NCBI RefSeq assembly: GCF_003205875.1
Contig: NZ_PUBZ01000097.1
Location: 1 to 58,987 of the forward strand
Reading direction: 5' to 3'
From: Herpetosiphon llansteffanensis
GTDB lineage: Bacteria; Chloroflexota; Chloroflexia; Chloroflexales; Herpetosiphonaceae
DNA: 58,987 nucleotides
Shown: piece by piece, positions 1 to 9,148 of the stretch
Numbering within the stretch: position 1 is the first letter of the stretch
Layout of the letters: each line of letters starts with the position of its first letter
Made by a program: the position numbers and the translations under genes
Notes under the pieces: generated by a model
The model's database searches: none
Seen by the model: only the letters and a program-made list of their open reading frames with translations
What the model was told of the DNA's origin: nothing

Positions 1-150
1 ACCCCTGACCCCTGACCCCTACTCCTATGTTCTATGTTCTCATCCTTCATCCCTCATCCCTCATCCTTCATCCCTCCTGCTATGTTCTATGCTCTATGCT
101 CTCTGTTCTCATCCTTCATCCTTCATCCTTCATCCCTCATCCCTCATCCT
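1..150. repeat. Intergenic micro-repeat cluster
   Basis: Low-complexity tandem units of the types CATCCTTCATCC/CATCCCTCATCC, CTATGTTCTATG and ACCCCTGACCCCTG fill the stretch before sucC. The same words recur between other genes at about 2.94, 16.6, 33.4, 39.7 and 44.3 kb and not inside genes. No convincing ORF is seen here. Function unknown. Confidence 0.8.
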
Positions 151-155
151 TATCT

Positions 156-184
156 TTGACTTCTCTTGGTGAGCCTGCTACCAT
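156..184 (+). promoter_or_regulatory. Candidate sigma-70-type promoter of sucC
   Basis: A TTGACT -35-like box and a TACCAT -10-like box are separated by exactly 17 bases, about 65 bases before the sucC ATG. The match is good but was found by eye only. A GGAGGT ribosome-binding site lies just before the ATG at 249. Confidence 0.45.
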
Positions 185-248
185 GCCGAGGGGCTAAATA
201 GCTTTGTTTAGCCATCTTGATTAATGCATTTACTCGTGCGGAGGTGCA

Positions 249-1385
249 ATGAAGCTCCACGAATATCAAGCCCGTGACATCGTGGCTCGTTATGGCATTC
301 CAGTTACAGGCGGCGGCGTTGCTGCGACGGCGGAAGAAGTTCAAAAAGTTGCCGAGCAAATTGGCGGCCCAGTGGCGGTTAAGGCGCAAGTGCATGTTGG
401 CGGTCGGGGTAAAGCTGGCGGGATCAAGTTGGCCAACACGCCAGCTGAAGCCTTCGATGCTGGCAAAGCAATCTTGGGCATGGACATCAAAGGCCTGACG
501 GTTGAAAAAGTGTTGGTTGCCGAAGCGATCACCTTTGAAAAAGAAATTTACCTTGGGGTGATTTTGGATCGGGCGACCAAGCGGGTTGTGCTGATTGCCT
601 CATCAGAGGGTGGCGTTGAAATTGAAGAAGTCGCCAAAACCAATCCTGATGCAATTATCAAACTTGCAGCCGACCCGTTATTGGGCCTGCAACCCTACCA
701 AGCCCAAGAATTGGCCTATAGCATTGGCTTAACCGATGCCAAGCAAGCGCGCCAATTCTCAAGCATTGCCACCGGCTTGTATCGCGCATTTGTCGAAAAT
801 GATGCTGAATTGGCTGAAATCAACCCCTTGGTGGTGTTGCCCAATGGCCAATTGCAAGCCCTCGACTCGAAGATTGTGCTTGATGACAGCGGTTTGTTCC
901 GCCACACTGAAGTTGCAGGCATGCGCGACATTGCTGGCGAACCAGAATCAGAAATCAAGGCCCGCGAAAATGGCCTGACCTTTATCAAGCTCGATGGCAA
1001 TATTGGCTGTATGGTCAATGGCGCTGGCTTGGCAATGGCAACCATGGACGTGGTAAACCTCTTCGGCGGCGAACCAGCCAACTTCCTTGACATTGGTGGC
1101 GGTGCGAATGCGCAAAAAGTGGCAGCAGCGCTCGATATTATTCTCGACGACCCAAATGTTAAAGTCGTCATGGTCAATATCTTTGGTGGGATTACCCGCT
1201 GCGATGAAGTGGCCAAAGGGATTGTCGAAGCCCAAAAAATCATCAAACGCCAAGTACCAATGGTCGTGCGTTTGGTTGGCACCAACGAAGAAGAAGGCCA
1301 ACGGATCTTGGCTGATGCAAGCTTAACGCCTGCTTCAACCTTGGCCGACGCTGCTCAAAAAGCTGTCGATATTGCCAAACAATAA
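249..1385 (+). CDS. sucC: Succinyl-CoA synthetase (ADP/GDP-forming) beta subunit
   Basis: This is the beta subunit of succinate-CoA ligase, which makes ATP or GTP from succinyl-CoA in the TCA cycle as a complex with SucD. The 378 residues begin [11 protein letters not shown] as in the family. An ATP-grasp domain occupies the first ~230 residues, with the glycine-rich [10 protein letters not shown] near residue 52. The C-terminal CoA-ligase domain contains GGGANAQKV and [15 protein letters not shown]. Length is normal for the family. The ATG at 249 follows a GGAGGT Shine-Dalgarno. Unusually, sucD is not directly downstream but about 1.66 kb away, behind an XRE gene and gmd. Identification is secure. 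Confidence 0.97.
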   Translation: MKLHEYQARDIVARYGIPVTGGGVAATAEEVQKVAEQIGGPVAVKAQVHVGGRGKAGGIKLANTPAEAFDAGKAILGMDIKGLTVEKVLVAEAITFEKEIYLGVILDRATKRVVLIASSEGGVEIEEVAKTNPDAIIKLAADPLLGLQPYQAQELAYSIGLTDAKQARQFSSIATGLYRAFVENDAELAEINPLVVLPNGQLQALDSKIVLDDSGLFRHTEVAGMRDIAGEPESEIKARENGLTFIKLDGNIGCMVNGAGLAMATMDVVNLFGGEPANFLDIGGGANAQKVAAALDIILDDPNVKVVMVNIFGGITRCDEVAKGIVEAQKIIKRQVPMVVRLVGTNEEEGQRILADASLTPASTLADAAQKAVDIAKQ

Positions 1386-1386
1386 G

Positions 1387-1818
1387 TTAGCAGAGTTGGG
1401 CTAACATCGCCCGAATCAGCTGGCGCTCGTGCAGATCAACACAACTGCGCTGGAGTTGTTCTAAGCTGGTTTGCCAATGCAGCAGGGTTTCGGCTCTGGC
1501 GCTTGGCAAGCGTTCGCACCATGCCAAATCACGGGCACACAAGGCGAGCTGATGCTCAACTTCGCTGTAGCGCGGCGCAACACTCGGCAAGCGTAGGCTT
1601 TTGCCCTCAGGGTAAAACGTATTGGCAACCAACTCATGCGGTTCGAGCCGAAACAACCCTGCGAGCAAAATAACTGTGCGTTCCGATGGCGTGGCCAAAC
1701 CCATTTCAAAGTGGGAGATCGCCACCCGCGAAAGCGCCAAGCGATCAGCGAGGGCCTGTTGTGTCCAGCCATGCAAGGCCCGTAAACGGCCTAAACGCTG
1801 GCCAAAAGATTCTGGCAT
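1387..1818 (-). CDS. XRE-family helix-turn-helix regulator
   Basis: The 143-residue protein starts MPESFGQRLGRLRALHG and has a Cro/C1-type HTH over residues ~8-60 (WTQQALADRLALSRVAISHFE). The remaining ~80 residues are helical, rich in Leu/Arg/Cys, and match no domain I know. It converges on sucC with a one-base gap and is divergent from gmd. The shared upstream region holds a perfect 7-3-7 inverted repeat (1876-1892) that could be its operator. Its target genes cannot be read from the sequence; gmd and itself are the natural candidates. Confidence 0.85.
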   Translation of the reverse strand: MPESFGQRLGRLRALHGWTQQALADRLALSRVAISHFEMGLATPSERTVILLAGLFRLEPHELVANTFYPEGKSLRLPSVAPRYSEVEHQLALCARDLAWCERLPSARAETLLHWQTSLEQLQRSCVDLHERQLIRAMLAQLC

Positions 1819-1875
1819 TGAGCAATACTCCTACGCAGATTCGGCTTGATCATACTGCACATTCGCCATGGTGAT

Positions 1876-1892
1876 TGCTAAGCAACTTAGCA
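1876..1892. promoter_or_regulatory. Candidate operator, perfect inverted repeat
   Basis: TGCTAAG-CAA-CTTAGCA is a perfect palindrome with 7-base arms in the divergent XRE/gmd promoter region. A second small palindrome, ATATCGATAT, lies just beyond. Such symmetry suits a dimeric XRE repressor; binding is inferred. Confidence 0.5.
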
Positions 1893-1937
1893 GTCGCCGC
1901 CACCATATCGATATATGCTAGGCCGAGATTAACCTAG

Positions 1938-2937
<1,000 letters not shown>

Positions 2938-2939
<2 letters not shown>

Positions 2940-3018
2940 GGATGAAGGATGAGGGTTGAAGGATGAAACTGCTTGATTGCCAACATTTCATCCTTCATAA
3001 TTCCTCCCTCATCCTTGC
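2938..3018. repeat. CATCC/GGATG micro-repeats between gmd and sucD
   Basis: GGATGAAGGATGAGGG on one side and CCTCCCTCATCC on the other form an imperfect inverted repeat of the dispersed micro-repeat family, able to fold into a stem in the RNA upstream of sucD. Whether it acts as a terminator or processing site is unknown. Confidence 0.65.
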
Positions 3019-3041
3019 ATTTGTCAAGGAGGACATTTCCA

Positions 3042-3923
3042 TTGAGTATTTTGGCTGATAAAAATACCCGCCTGATTGTGCAGGGGATTACAGGCCGCGA
3101 AGGTGAGTTTCATTCGCGCCAAATGCTGGAATATGGCACAAATTTGGTCGGTGGGGTTACGCCTGGTCGCGGCGGCCAAAAAGCCGTTGATGGCCGCGTA
3201 CCCGTTTTCAACACCGTCAAAGAAGCTGTTAAGGAAACTGGCGCAAACGCAACCGTTATTTATGTGCCTGCCGCCTTTGCTCCCGACGCTGTGCGCGAAG
3301 CCGCCGATGCTGGCATTCCCTTGATTGTCTGTATCACCGAAGGCGTGCCAGCCCTTGATATGGTGGCAACCTATGAGTTTGTGAAGCTCAAAGGCTCACG
3401 CTTGATCGGGCCAAACTGCCCAGGTTTGCTCACTCCTGGCGAAGCCAAATTGGGGATTATCCCTGGCTCAATCGCCAAGCCCGGCCCAGTCGGCGTGGTT
3501 TCAAAATCGGGTACGTTGACCTACGAAGCAGTTGATGCCTTGACCCGCATCGGTCTTGGCCAAACCTCAATCGTTGGGATTGGTGGCGACCCAATCATCG
3601 GCACCAACTTCATCGATGTTTTGGCAATGTTCCAAGCTGACCCAGCCACCGAAGCCATCGTTTTGATTGGTGAAATTGGTGGTAACGCTGAGCAAGATGC
3701 AGCAGCCTTCATCAAGGAAAATGTCACCAAGCCAGTTGTGTCGTTTATCGCTGGCCAATCGGCTCCTCCAGGCAAACGCATGGGCCACGCTGGCGCAATC
3801 ATCGGCGCTGGTGGCGAAGGCACAGCCCAAGAAAAAATCGCAGCCTTGGAAGCAGTTGGCGCGAAAGTTGCCAAATTGCCCACCGATATTGCCAAATTGG
3901 TCGCCGAAAGCCTCGGCAAATAA
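3042..3923 (+). CDS. sucD: Succinyl-CoA synthetase alpha subunit
   Basis: Alpha subunit of succinate-CoA ligase; it binds CoA and carries the phospho-histidine. I place the start at TTG 3042 because AAGGAGG lies about 10 bases upstream and the product then begins [18 protein letters not shown] as in SucD, giving 293 residues, normal for the family. A longer in-frame ATG at 2973 would translate repeat sequence. The CoA-binding Rossmann domain is N-terminal, with [19 protein letters not shown] and [13 protein letters not shown]. The [18 protein letters not shown] segment near the C-terminus holds the active-site His. An intrinsic terminator follows. Confidence 0.96.
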   Translation: MSILADKNTRLIVQGITGREGEFHSRQMLEYGTNLVGGVTPGRGGQKAVDGRVPVFNTVKEAVKETGANATVIYVPAAFAPDAVREAADAGIPLIVCITEGVPALDMVATYEFVKLKGSRLIGPNCPGLLTPGEAKLGIIPGSIAKPGPVGVVSKSGTLTYEAVDALTRIGLGQTSIVGIGGDPIIGTNFIDVLAMFQADPATEAIVLIGEIGGNAEQDAAAFIKENVTKPVVSFIAGQSAPPGKRMGHAGAIIGAGGEGTAQEKIAALEAVGAKVAKLPTDIAKLVAESLGK

Positions 3924-3938
3924 GCCAATTGGTTGGCA

Positions 3939-3977
3939 CAAAAAAACCACTCCAGCAATTGGAGTGGTTTTTTTGTT
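3939..3977. terminator. Bidirectional intrinsic terminator, sucD / ABC permease
   Basis: AAAAAACCACTCC and GGAGTGGTTTTTTT form a stem around the loop AGCAATT, with A and T runs on either side, so it can stop transcription in both directions between two convergent genes. Confidence 0.9.
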
Positions 3978-4005
3978 TGCGATACCAAAAGCCCCGCTGA
4001 AGGAA

Positions 4006-5142
4006 TTAACCTTTTACCCCGCCCAAGGTTAAGCCACCAACGATATATTTTTGCAGCGCCAAGTAGACAATCGAGACTGGCAGCGAAATCATAATCGACA
4101 TCGCCGCGAAGTTCGACCACGAAACCGTGGTGTATTGGCCGGTCATGGTTTGCAAGGCAATCGCCAAGGTGTAATTTTCGGCCTTGTTGATAAAACGTGC
4201 CGTCAAGGCAAATTCGGTCCAGCCAGCCATAAAGCCAAGAAAGGCGGTTACAGCCAGCGCCGGAGTTGCCAGCGGCAGAATGATGCGGAAGAAAATCTGG
4301 TTTGGCGAAGCGCCGTCAATAATCGCCGCTTCTTCCAATTCCTTGGGAATCGTATCCAAATAGCCTTTGAGATTCCAGATCGCAAATGGCAACGCGCCAG
4401 AGATCATTGCCAAGCCTACGCCATACAGCGAGCGGCCAAGGTCAAAAGGTTTGGCATTTTTGGGAATATCAATCCCGAGGCCACCCCATAATAACAAGCC
4501 AGCCACCGCCAAGCCTCCAAAGACCACAGCGATTGAGCCTGCCCTGAAATCATCGGAGCGAATCCGCGAGACAGTCATCAAGGCTAAACCTGCGACAATT
4601 AAGCCTGCCAGCACAAAATAGATAATGCGCAGCACTTCAAGGCTAGTGCGAATTTTGGCCAACATCGCGAACAATGGCGCAAGCGTGGCAATCCCTGGCA
4701 TGAGCAAAATAAAGCCAATGCTCAAGAATAGAAACTTACGGCCTACAAAGTTCAAGCGCGAGAAGGCATAGGCTGCTGCAACCCCGATCATCACCGAGAA
4801 GAACGAAACCCCAGCTGCCAAGAAAAAGCTATTGCCCATCAACTTCCAGAAGGAAATATCGCCAGCAGTTTTAGAAAGTGGCTGATCAATTACCGCCTGA
4901 TAGGAGCTAAGCGAAATCGACGAGGGAATAATTTCGAGCTTGCTTGAACGCGGGCTACCAGCTTCCTTGAACGAAAGTGTGACGATCCACATAATGGGGA
5001 ACAAGACCGAAACTGCAACGACCAAGCAAAATACTTGGAGTAACAGTTGTTGCCACCATTCCAATTGACGGCCAGCACCGCGCCCACGAGCAAACAGGCC
5101 TTTGCGGCTGGTCGGTTGTGCAATAGATGAATTAGCCATCAT
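4006..5142 (-). CDS. Sugar ABC transporter permease (MalG type) with an internal insertion
   Basis: Inner-membrane permease of a CUT1 carbohydrate importer. It has an N-terminal TM segment (QLLLQVFCLVVAVSVLFPIMW) and the cytoplasmic EAA loop ELEEAAIIDGASPNQIFFR typical of MalG. At 378 residues it is some 80-90 longer than usual (~280-300). The surplus lies after MLPGIATLAPLFAMLAKIRTS and before GALPFAIWNLKGYLD, and contains two extra hydrophobic stretches (YFVLAGLIVAGLALM and IAVVFGGLAVAGLLLWGG). The start overlaps the preceding permease by 11 bases, implying translational coupling. The family is certain; the substrate is unknown. Confidence 0.92.
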   Translation of the reverse strand: MMANSSIAQPTSRKGLFARGRGAGRQLEWWQQLLLQVFCLVVAVSVLFPIMWIVTLSFKEAGSPRSSKLEIIPSSISLSSYQAVIDQPLSKTAGDISFWKLMGNSFFLAAGVSFFSVMIGVAAAYAFSRLNFVGRKFLFLSIGFILLMPGIATLAPLFAMLAKIRTSLEVLRIIYFVLAGLIVAGLALMTVSRIRSDDFRAGSIAVVFGGLAVAGLLLWGGLGIDIPKNAKPFDLGRSLYGVGLAMISGALPFAIWNLKGYLDTIPKELEEAAIIDGASPNQIFFRIILPLATPALAVTAFLGFMAGWTEFALTARFINKAENYTLAIALQTMTGQYTTVSWSNFAAMSIMISLPVSIVYLALQKYIVGGLTLGGVKG

Positions 5143-6169
5143 ATGACTCCGCTACTCGTGAAATCCGGGCAGTAATTGCCGAGATACAGCCAAGAATAAT
5201 AAAGATAAAGACGCTAAATGCTGCTCCAATGCCAAACAGCGAGTTACCATTGATCAGCTTATAGGCTTGGGTTACCAAGATTTCGGTTTGGCCGAGCGGG
5301 CCGCCGCCGCTGATGAAGTAAATCACGTGGAAGAGATTGAAGGTTTGGATAATCCCCAAGATGGTTGCTGGAACCATCGCGGGGCGCAGCAAGGGCAGCG
5401 TAATCGTCCAGAATTTATTCCAGCCAGTTGCGCCGTCGATCGAGGCTGCTTCATATAATTCTTTGGGGATACTTTGCAGCGCACCGGTGGCCACAATCGT
5501 CATAAACGGCCAGCCCAACCAAATATTGGCAATCAGCATGGCAAAATACGAGAGTGGCAAGCCAAAGGCGACTGGTTCAACTCGTTGTAGCCAATCGATC
5601 CCAGCCTCAGGAAAGGCTGGCCCAAGAAAGATCTTGAGAAACAGATTGACCGCACCTTCTTTGGCATCGAACATATTGCGCCAAATTGTGGCAATAACCA
5701 GCTGGGGCAAAACCATCGGCAAAATATAAATTGCGCGATAGATCTTTTTAAACCACAAACCCTCGACGTTCAACAAGACGGCGATGACGATCCCCAGTGA
5801 AACGTGAAAAACCACATTCGAGAACGTCCACCAGATGTTGAAGCCCAAGGTGCGCCAGAAGCGAAAACTATTCAAGTCGGCATCAACAGTTGCCAACTTA
5901 TCTTGCAAAATCAAGCGATAGTTTTGGAAGCCAACATATTCGGGAGCTTTATAGTTCGCAACGTTTGGGTTAATGCTGGATGGGCCGAAATCGGTCAGCG
6001 ACATCCAAAATTGATAGACGATCGGATAGAACGTGATGATCGCCATCACGATCAGAGCGGGAAAAAGATAGGTATACGCTGTGCGCGACGTTCTGGTGCG
6101 TGTCCACCACGATTGGCGTGGAAGGTCACTATCACTAGCACGCTCGACGCTACTTTCTGCCGATGCCAT
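5132..6169 (-). CDS. Sugar ABC transporter permease (MalF type)
   Basis: First permease of the CUT1 importer, 345 residues. After a ~30-residue polar N-terminus come about six TM segments, starting with YLFPALIVMAIITFYPIVYQF. The EAA loop ELYEAASIDGATGWNKFWTI, for contact with an ATPase, is present. AAAGGAG precedes the ATG. It is in the order ROK regulator, binding protein, MalF, MalG on the minus strand. No ATPase gene is adjacent, so a shared MsmK/UgpC-type ATPase is probably used. Confidence 0.93.
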   Translation of the reverse strand: MASAESSVERASDSDLPRQSWWTRTRTSRTAYTYLFPALIVMAIITFYPIVYQFWMSLTDFGPSSINPNVANYKAPEYVGFQNYRLILQDKLATVDADLNSFRFWRTLGFNIWWTFSNVVFHVSLGIVIAVLLNVEGLWFKKIYRAIYILPMVLPQLVIATIWRNMFDAKEGAVNLFLKIFLGPAFPEAGIDWLQRVEPVAFGLPLSYFAMLIANIWLGWPFMTIVATGALQSIPKELYEAASIDGATGWNKFWTITLPLLRPAMVPATILGIIQTFNLFHVIYFISGGGPLGQTEILVTQAYKLINGNSLFGIGAAFSVFIFIILGCISAITARISRVAESYDG

Positions 6170-6296
6170 GGCGGTGCTCCTTTGCTGACAGGGGCGGGGT
6201 CGGATTGATTGGTATCGCGTGAGCGAGGAACTGGGTGCAAGACTACGGCATCGTTTACAGCACTATCTTTGGTAAGCCCACCATAGCCTTGGCGCA

Positions 6297-6325
6297 GCCC
6301 GTTCCATCACAAGGATGGAACGGGC
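6297..6325 (-). promoter_or_regulatory. Strong hairpin between binding-protein and permease genes
   Basis: GCCCGTTCCATC and GATGGAACGGGC form a perfect 12-bp stem with a 5-base loop, 12 bases after the binding-protein stop. No T-run follows on the transcribed minus strand, so it looks like a stabilising or partial-stop hairpin of the kind that raises binding-protein mRNA over permease mRNA. That role is inference. Confidence 0.75.
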
Positions 6326-6336
6326 CAATGTTTGCC

Positions 6337-7653
6337 TTATTTACCGTTGGCGAGGTCCATTGCAGCACAGGCATCGGTGATAGCCTTGGTTGCTTCTTCG
6401 CCGCCGTCAAGGGCCTTGGTCAACCCGTCACCAACTGGTGTCCAGAAGTTACCAAGTTCTTTGTCTTGTGGGCGAGCATAGCCGGTTGAAGCGGCTTGGC
6501 TGAAGCCCAAGACCAACGCATCGGTTGGTACAACATTGATGTCTGCTGGAACGTGTCCAGCTTGTTCGGTGTACAGTTTTTGTGATTCGGTGTTGGTCAA
6601 GTACATTGCCAAGGCAACTGCACCTTCAACGTTTTCGCTGTTGATGTTGACATAGAAACCGTCAACGCCAGTCAATGGACCAGCAGGACCTTTTGGCCCA
6701 GCAGGCATTGGAGCTACAGCCAAGTTTTCGCCCAAAGCTTTTTGGTAGTCGGCCAAAACCCATGGCCCGTTGATGATCATGTCTGCTTTGCCTTCGCTGA
6801 AGGCTGCATCTGCGCTAGGACCATCGGTGGTGAAGGTTGCGCCAGCAGCTTTGAGGTCTTGCAAATACTTGAATGCATCGCCGCCACCGTTGGTCAAGCC
6901 ACAGGCTTTATCGGCGGTGAACAAGCTAGCACCGAAGGCTTGGAAGAAGCCAAAGTTGTGGTAAGCGCTTTGGTTCAAGACCAATTTCTTGCCATCTTTG
7001 ACCATTTGCAACAACTCATCGGTGGTTGCTGGTGGGGTTGCGATGGTTGATTTGTTGTAGTACAACGCTACAGCTTTGTATGATTCTGGAATCCCGTACA
7101 ACTTGCCATCAACTGACATGCCTGCAACACCAGCTGGGCCGATGTTGGTCAAGTTTGCTTTGTAGGCATCGAGGTCGGCCAACAAGTTTTTGCGAGCCAA
7201 ATCGCCCAAGCTATCGTTTGGAGCTAAGAACAAGTCTGGGCCGCTGCCGGTGGCAACGTCGTTTTCAAACTTGCTGAATACTTGGTCGAATGGCACTTGC
7301 AACACGGTGATGTTTGCATCTGGGAAAGCAGTCTTGGCATTTTCGATCAACGTGGTTAACGTTGCATCTTCGCTGCCACCGGTGCTATAGGCGTGCCACA
7401 AGGTAATATCGCCAGTTGCTACCATGCCACCAGTGGTTGGGGCGGTGGTTGCAGCGGCGGTTGCTTCAGCAGTTGCTTCAGCGGTTGCATCTGTAGTTGC
7501 GGCGGTTGGTGCGGCAGTTGCTTCTGCAGCGGTGGTTGGTGCGGTGGTCGCTGCAGCGGTGGTTGGTGCAGTGGTTGGGGTTGCGCTACCACAAGCTGCC
7601 AATAAGCCGACCATCATCACGCTGACGAGCAGGAAGCTCATAAATCGCTTCAT
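6337..7653 (-). CDS. Sugar ABC transporter substrate-binding lipoprotein
   Basis: Extracellular solute receptor of the importer, 438 residues, related to maltose/oligosaccharide-binding proteins. The lipoprotein signal peptide ends in the lipobox LAAC (Cys21). An Ala/Thr/Pro linker of ~55 residues follows, then the binding domain beginning ITLWHAYSTGG. Family segments include GSGPDLFLAPND, LYGIPESYKAVALYYNK and ADMIINGPWVL. AAAGGAG lies upstream of the ATG, and a GTACCAAAT motif shared with the ROK gene promoter lies over that site. Sugar specificity cannot be read from sequence; maltose or cyclic/branched glucans are reasonable guesses. Confidence 0.94.
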   Translation of the reverse strand: MKRFMSFLLVSVMMVGLLAACGSATPTTAPTTAAATTAPTTAAEATAAPTAATTDATAEATAEATAAATTAPTTGGMVATGDITLWHAYSTGGSEDATLTTLIENAKTAFPDANITVLQVPFDQVFSKFENDVATGSGPDLFLAPNDSLGDLARKNLLADLDAYKANLTNIGPAGVAGMSVDGKLYGIPESYKAVALYYNKSTIATPPATTDELLQMVKDGKKLVLNQSAYHNFGFFQAFGASLFTADKACGLTNGGGDAFKYLQDLKAAGATFTTDGPSADAAFSEGKADMIINGPWVLADYQKALGENLAVAPMPAGPKGPAGPLTGVDGFYVNINSENVEGAVALAMYLTNTESQKLYTEQAGHVPADINVVPTDALVLGFSQAASTGYARPQDKELGNFWTPVGDGLTKALDGGEEATKAITDACAAMDLANGK

Positions 7654-7666
7654 TGCTGTACACTCC

Positions 7667-7680
7667 TTTGTACCAAATTA
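7667..7680 (-). promoter_or_regulatory. Candidate ROK operator upstream of the binding-protein gene
   Basis: On the minus strand this reads TAATTTGGTACAAA. The 9-mer ATTTGGTAC recurs at 9048-9056 inside the ROK promoter and overlaps or abuts the Shine-Dalgarno here. A second GGTAC lies ~17 bases further upstream. Binding by the ROK protein is inferred. Confidence 0.4.
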
Positions 7681-7760
7681 GGGAATCTGTACCGTGCCGA
7701 TTAGGGCGAACAGGTGAATACGATCTCGTGGCGTTGGCCACGATCCGTCAAGGGCAATCG

Positions 7761-9005
7761 TTAGCTTGCCAACGACCCAACTTCGTTGGAATGCACGCCT
7801 AAGGTGGCGGGCCGTTCCAAGGCTGGCGGCGCAAATAAGCGCTCGGTGGCAAGGGCTGCGGCTCCCAAGGCTGCGACATTGCGGCCTAGTGCGCCGGGCA
7901 CAATCGAGGTATTATTCACAGCAATCGATAATGCGCGGCGCGCAACCGTTGCCCGAATAGTCTCGATTAATAATGGTGAGGTTTCCGGAATAACCCCGCC
8001 AATGACAACCCGATCAGGGTTGAATATATTAATGATACTGGCGATTGCTACCCCAAGATAGTGGGCAGTGCGCCGCAAAATAGCTTGAATTTCGGGACTG
8101 CTCTCCGCTTTGCGCACCAAGGCATGCACATCATCATCGGCATTTATCAGCTTTTGCTCACGCGCTAGCCGTAAAACCGTAATTTGTGATGCCAAGGCTT
8201 CAAGCGAGCCAGCATTGATTGGCCCAAATGATTCGTCGTTTTCGACGCTGAGCGTGGTATGGCCAACCTCGCCAGCGCTGCCAATCGAGCCACGGAATAG
8301 ATGACTATCAATAATCAGGCCAGCGCCAATCCCAGCGCTACTCATATATAAATAGACCATGTTTTGCGCACCTTGGCCAGCGCCCCAGCGATATTCGGCC
8401 ATGGCTGCCAAGTTGGCATCGTTATCAATTGATACGGGTAAGCGGAAGGTTTGGCTTAACTCTTCGCGAATCGGCACGTTATCCCAGCCAGGCATAACTG
8501 GCGGCGCAATTGTGCGACCATTGCGAAAATCGAGTGGGCCAGGCACGCCAACCCCAATCGCACTAATGCGGCCTCGGCCAACTGGCGATTCGGTCAGCAT
8601 TGTGCTAATCAATTGTTTGATCAGCGGCATGCCAACTGTGGGGCCATCATTGACATTAAAGGAGATTTGGCGGCGTGAACAGATGCGGGCGTTTAAATCG
8701 GTGATAACGGCGCTCACGGCGTTGCGCGAAACATCAAGCCCAATAATATAATTAGCTTGATAATTGAATTCGAGGATGATTGGCCGTCGGCCACCTTTGG
8801 AGGTTCCAATACCAGTTTCAGTCACGAGGCTGGCATCAATCAGATCGTTGATGATGCTCGAAACCGTTGAACGACTTAACTTGGTATGCTTAGCAATATC
8901 GGCTCGCGAAATTCGTCCTTCACGCCGAATTAACTGGAGTACCAGGGCGCGGTTGAGTTCTCGCATCAAACTCAGATCAGCTGTCAGTGCCGAAGGACGA
9001 TTCAT
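7761..9005 (-). CDS. ROK-family transcriptional repressor
   Basis: 414-residue NagC/XylR-like regulator. A winged HTH lies near residues 25-75 (ISRADIAKHTKLSRSTVSSI), followed by a ROK sugar-kinase-like domain with IGVGVPGPLDF, SIDNDANLAAMAEYRWG and IGSAGEVGHTTL. The zinc-binding Cys cluster (CxCGxxGC) found after GH in many ROK proteins is absent; the stretch reads SVENDESFGPINAGSLEAL. It is the first gene of the importer cluster, so it most likely senses the transported sugar and controls that operon. A clear promoter lies upstream with the shared ATTTGGTAC in its spacer, suggesting autoregulation. Confidence 0.92.
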   Translation of the reverse strand: MNRPSALTADLSLMRELNRALVLQLIRREGRISRADIAKHTKLSRSTVSSIINDLIDASLVTETGIGTSKGGRRPIILEFNYQANYIIGLDVSRNAVSAVITDLNARICSRRQISFNVNDGPTVGMPLIKQLISTMLTESPVGRGRISAIGVGVPGPLDFRNGRTIAPPVMPGWDNVPIREELSQTFRLPVSIDNDANLAAMAEYRWGAGQGAQNMVYLYMSSAGIGAGLIIDSHLFRGSIGSAGEVGHTTLSVENDESFGPINAGSLEALASQITVLRLAREQKLINADDDVHALVRKAESSPEIQAILRRTAHYLGVAIASIINIFNPDRVVIGGVIPETSPLLIETIRATVARRALSIAVNNTSIVPGALGRNVAALGAAALATERLFAPPALERPATLGVHSNEVGSLAS

Positions 9006-9035
9006 TTGGAAGCTCCTACTTGGTAAGTGGCTCCG

Positions 9036-9064
9036 ATTTTAGCAACTATTTGGTACTTTGTCAA
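9036..9064 (-). promoter_or_regulatory. Strong promoter of the ROK gene with embedded operator
   Basis: On the minus strand TTGACA, a 17-base spacer and TAAAAT form a near-consensus sigma-70 promoter about 30 bases before the ATG. The spacer carries the motif shared with the binding-protein gene, so a bound repressor would block polymerase. Confidence 0.7.
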
Positions 9065-9148
9065 GACAACAAACAAACATAAGCGTTTTATTATAGAATG
9101 CGATTTAGGCCATTCCAAGGCTTTAAATCGCAACTGAGGCTATTCGTT

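Noticed and set aside
716-1285. 189-residue minus-strand ORF inside sucC
   Set aside because: Antisense shadow of a clear SucC frame; no family match.
2973-3041. Upstream ATG start for sucD
   Set aside because: Would add 23 residues encoded by repeat DNA; TTG 3042 has AAGGAGG and the family N-terminus.
7393-7681. Cys/Gly/Ala/Val-rich plus-strand ORFs
   Set aside because: Antisense to the Ala/Thr linker of the binding lipoprotein.
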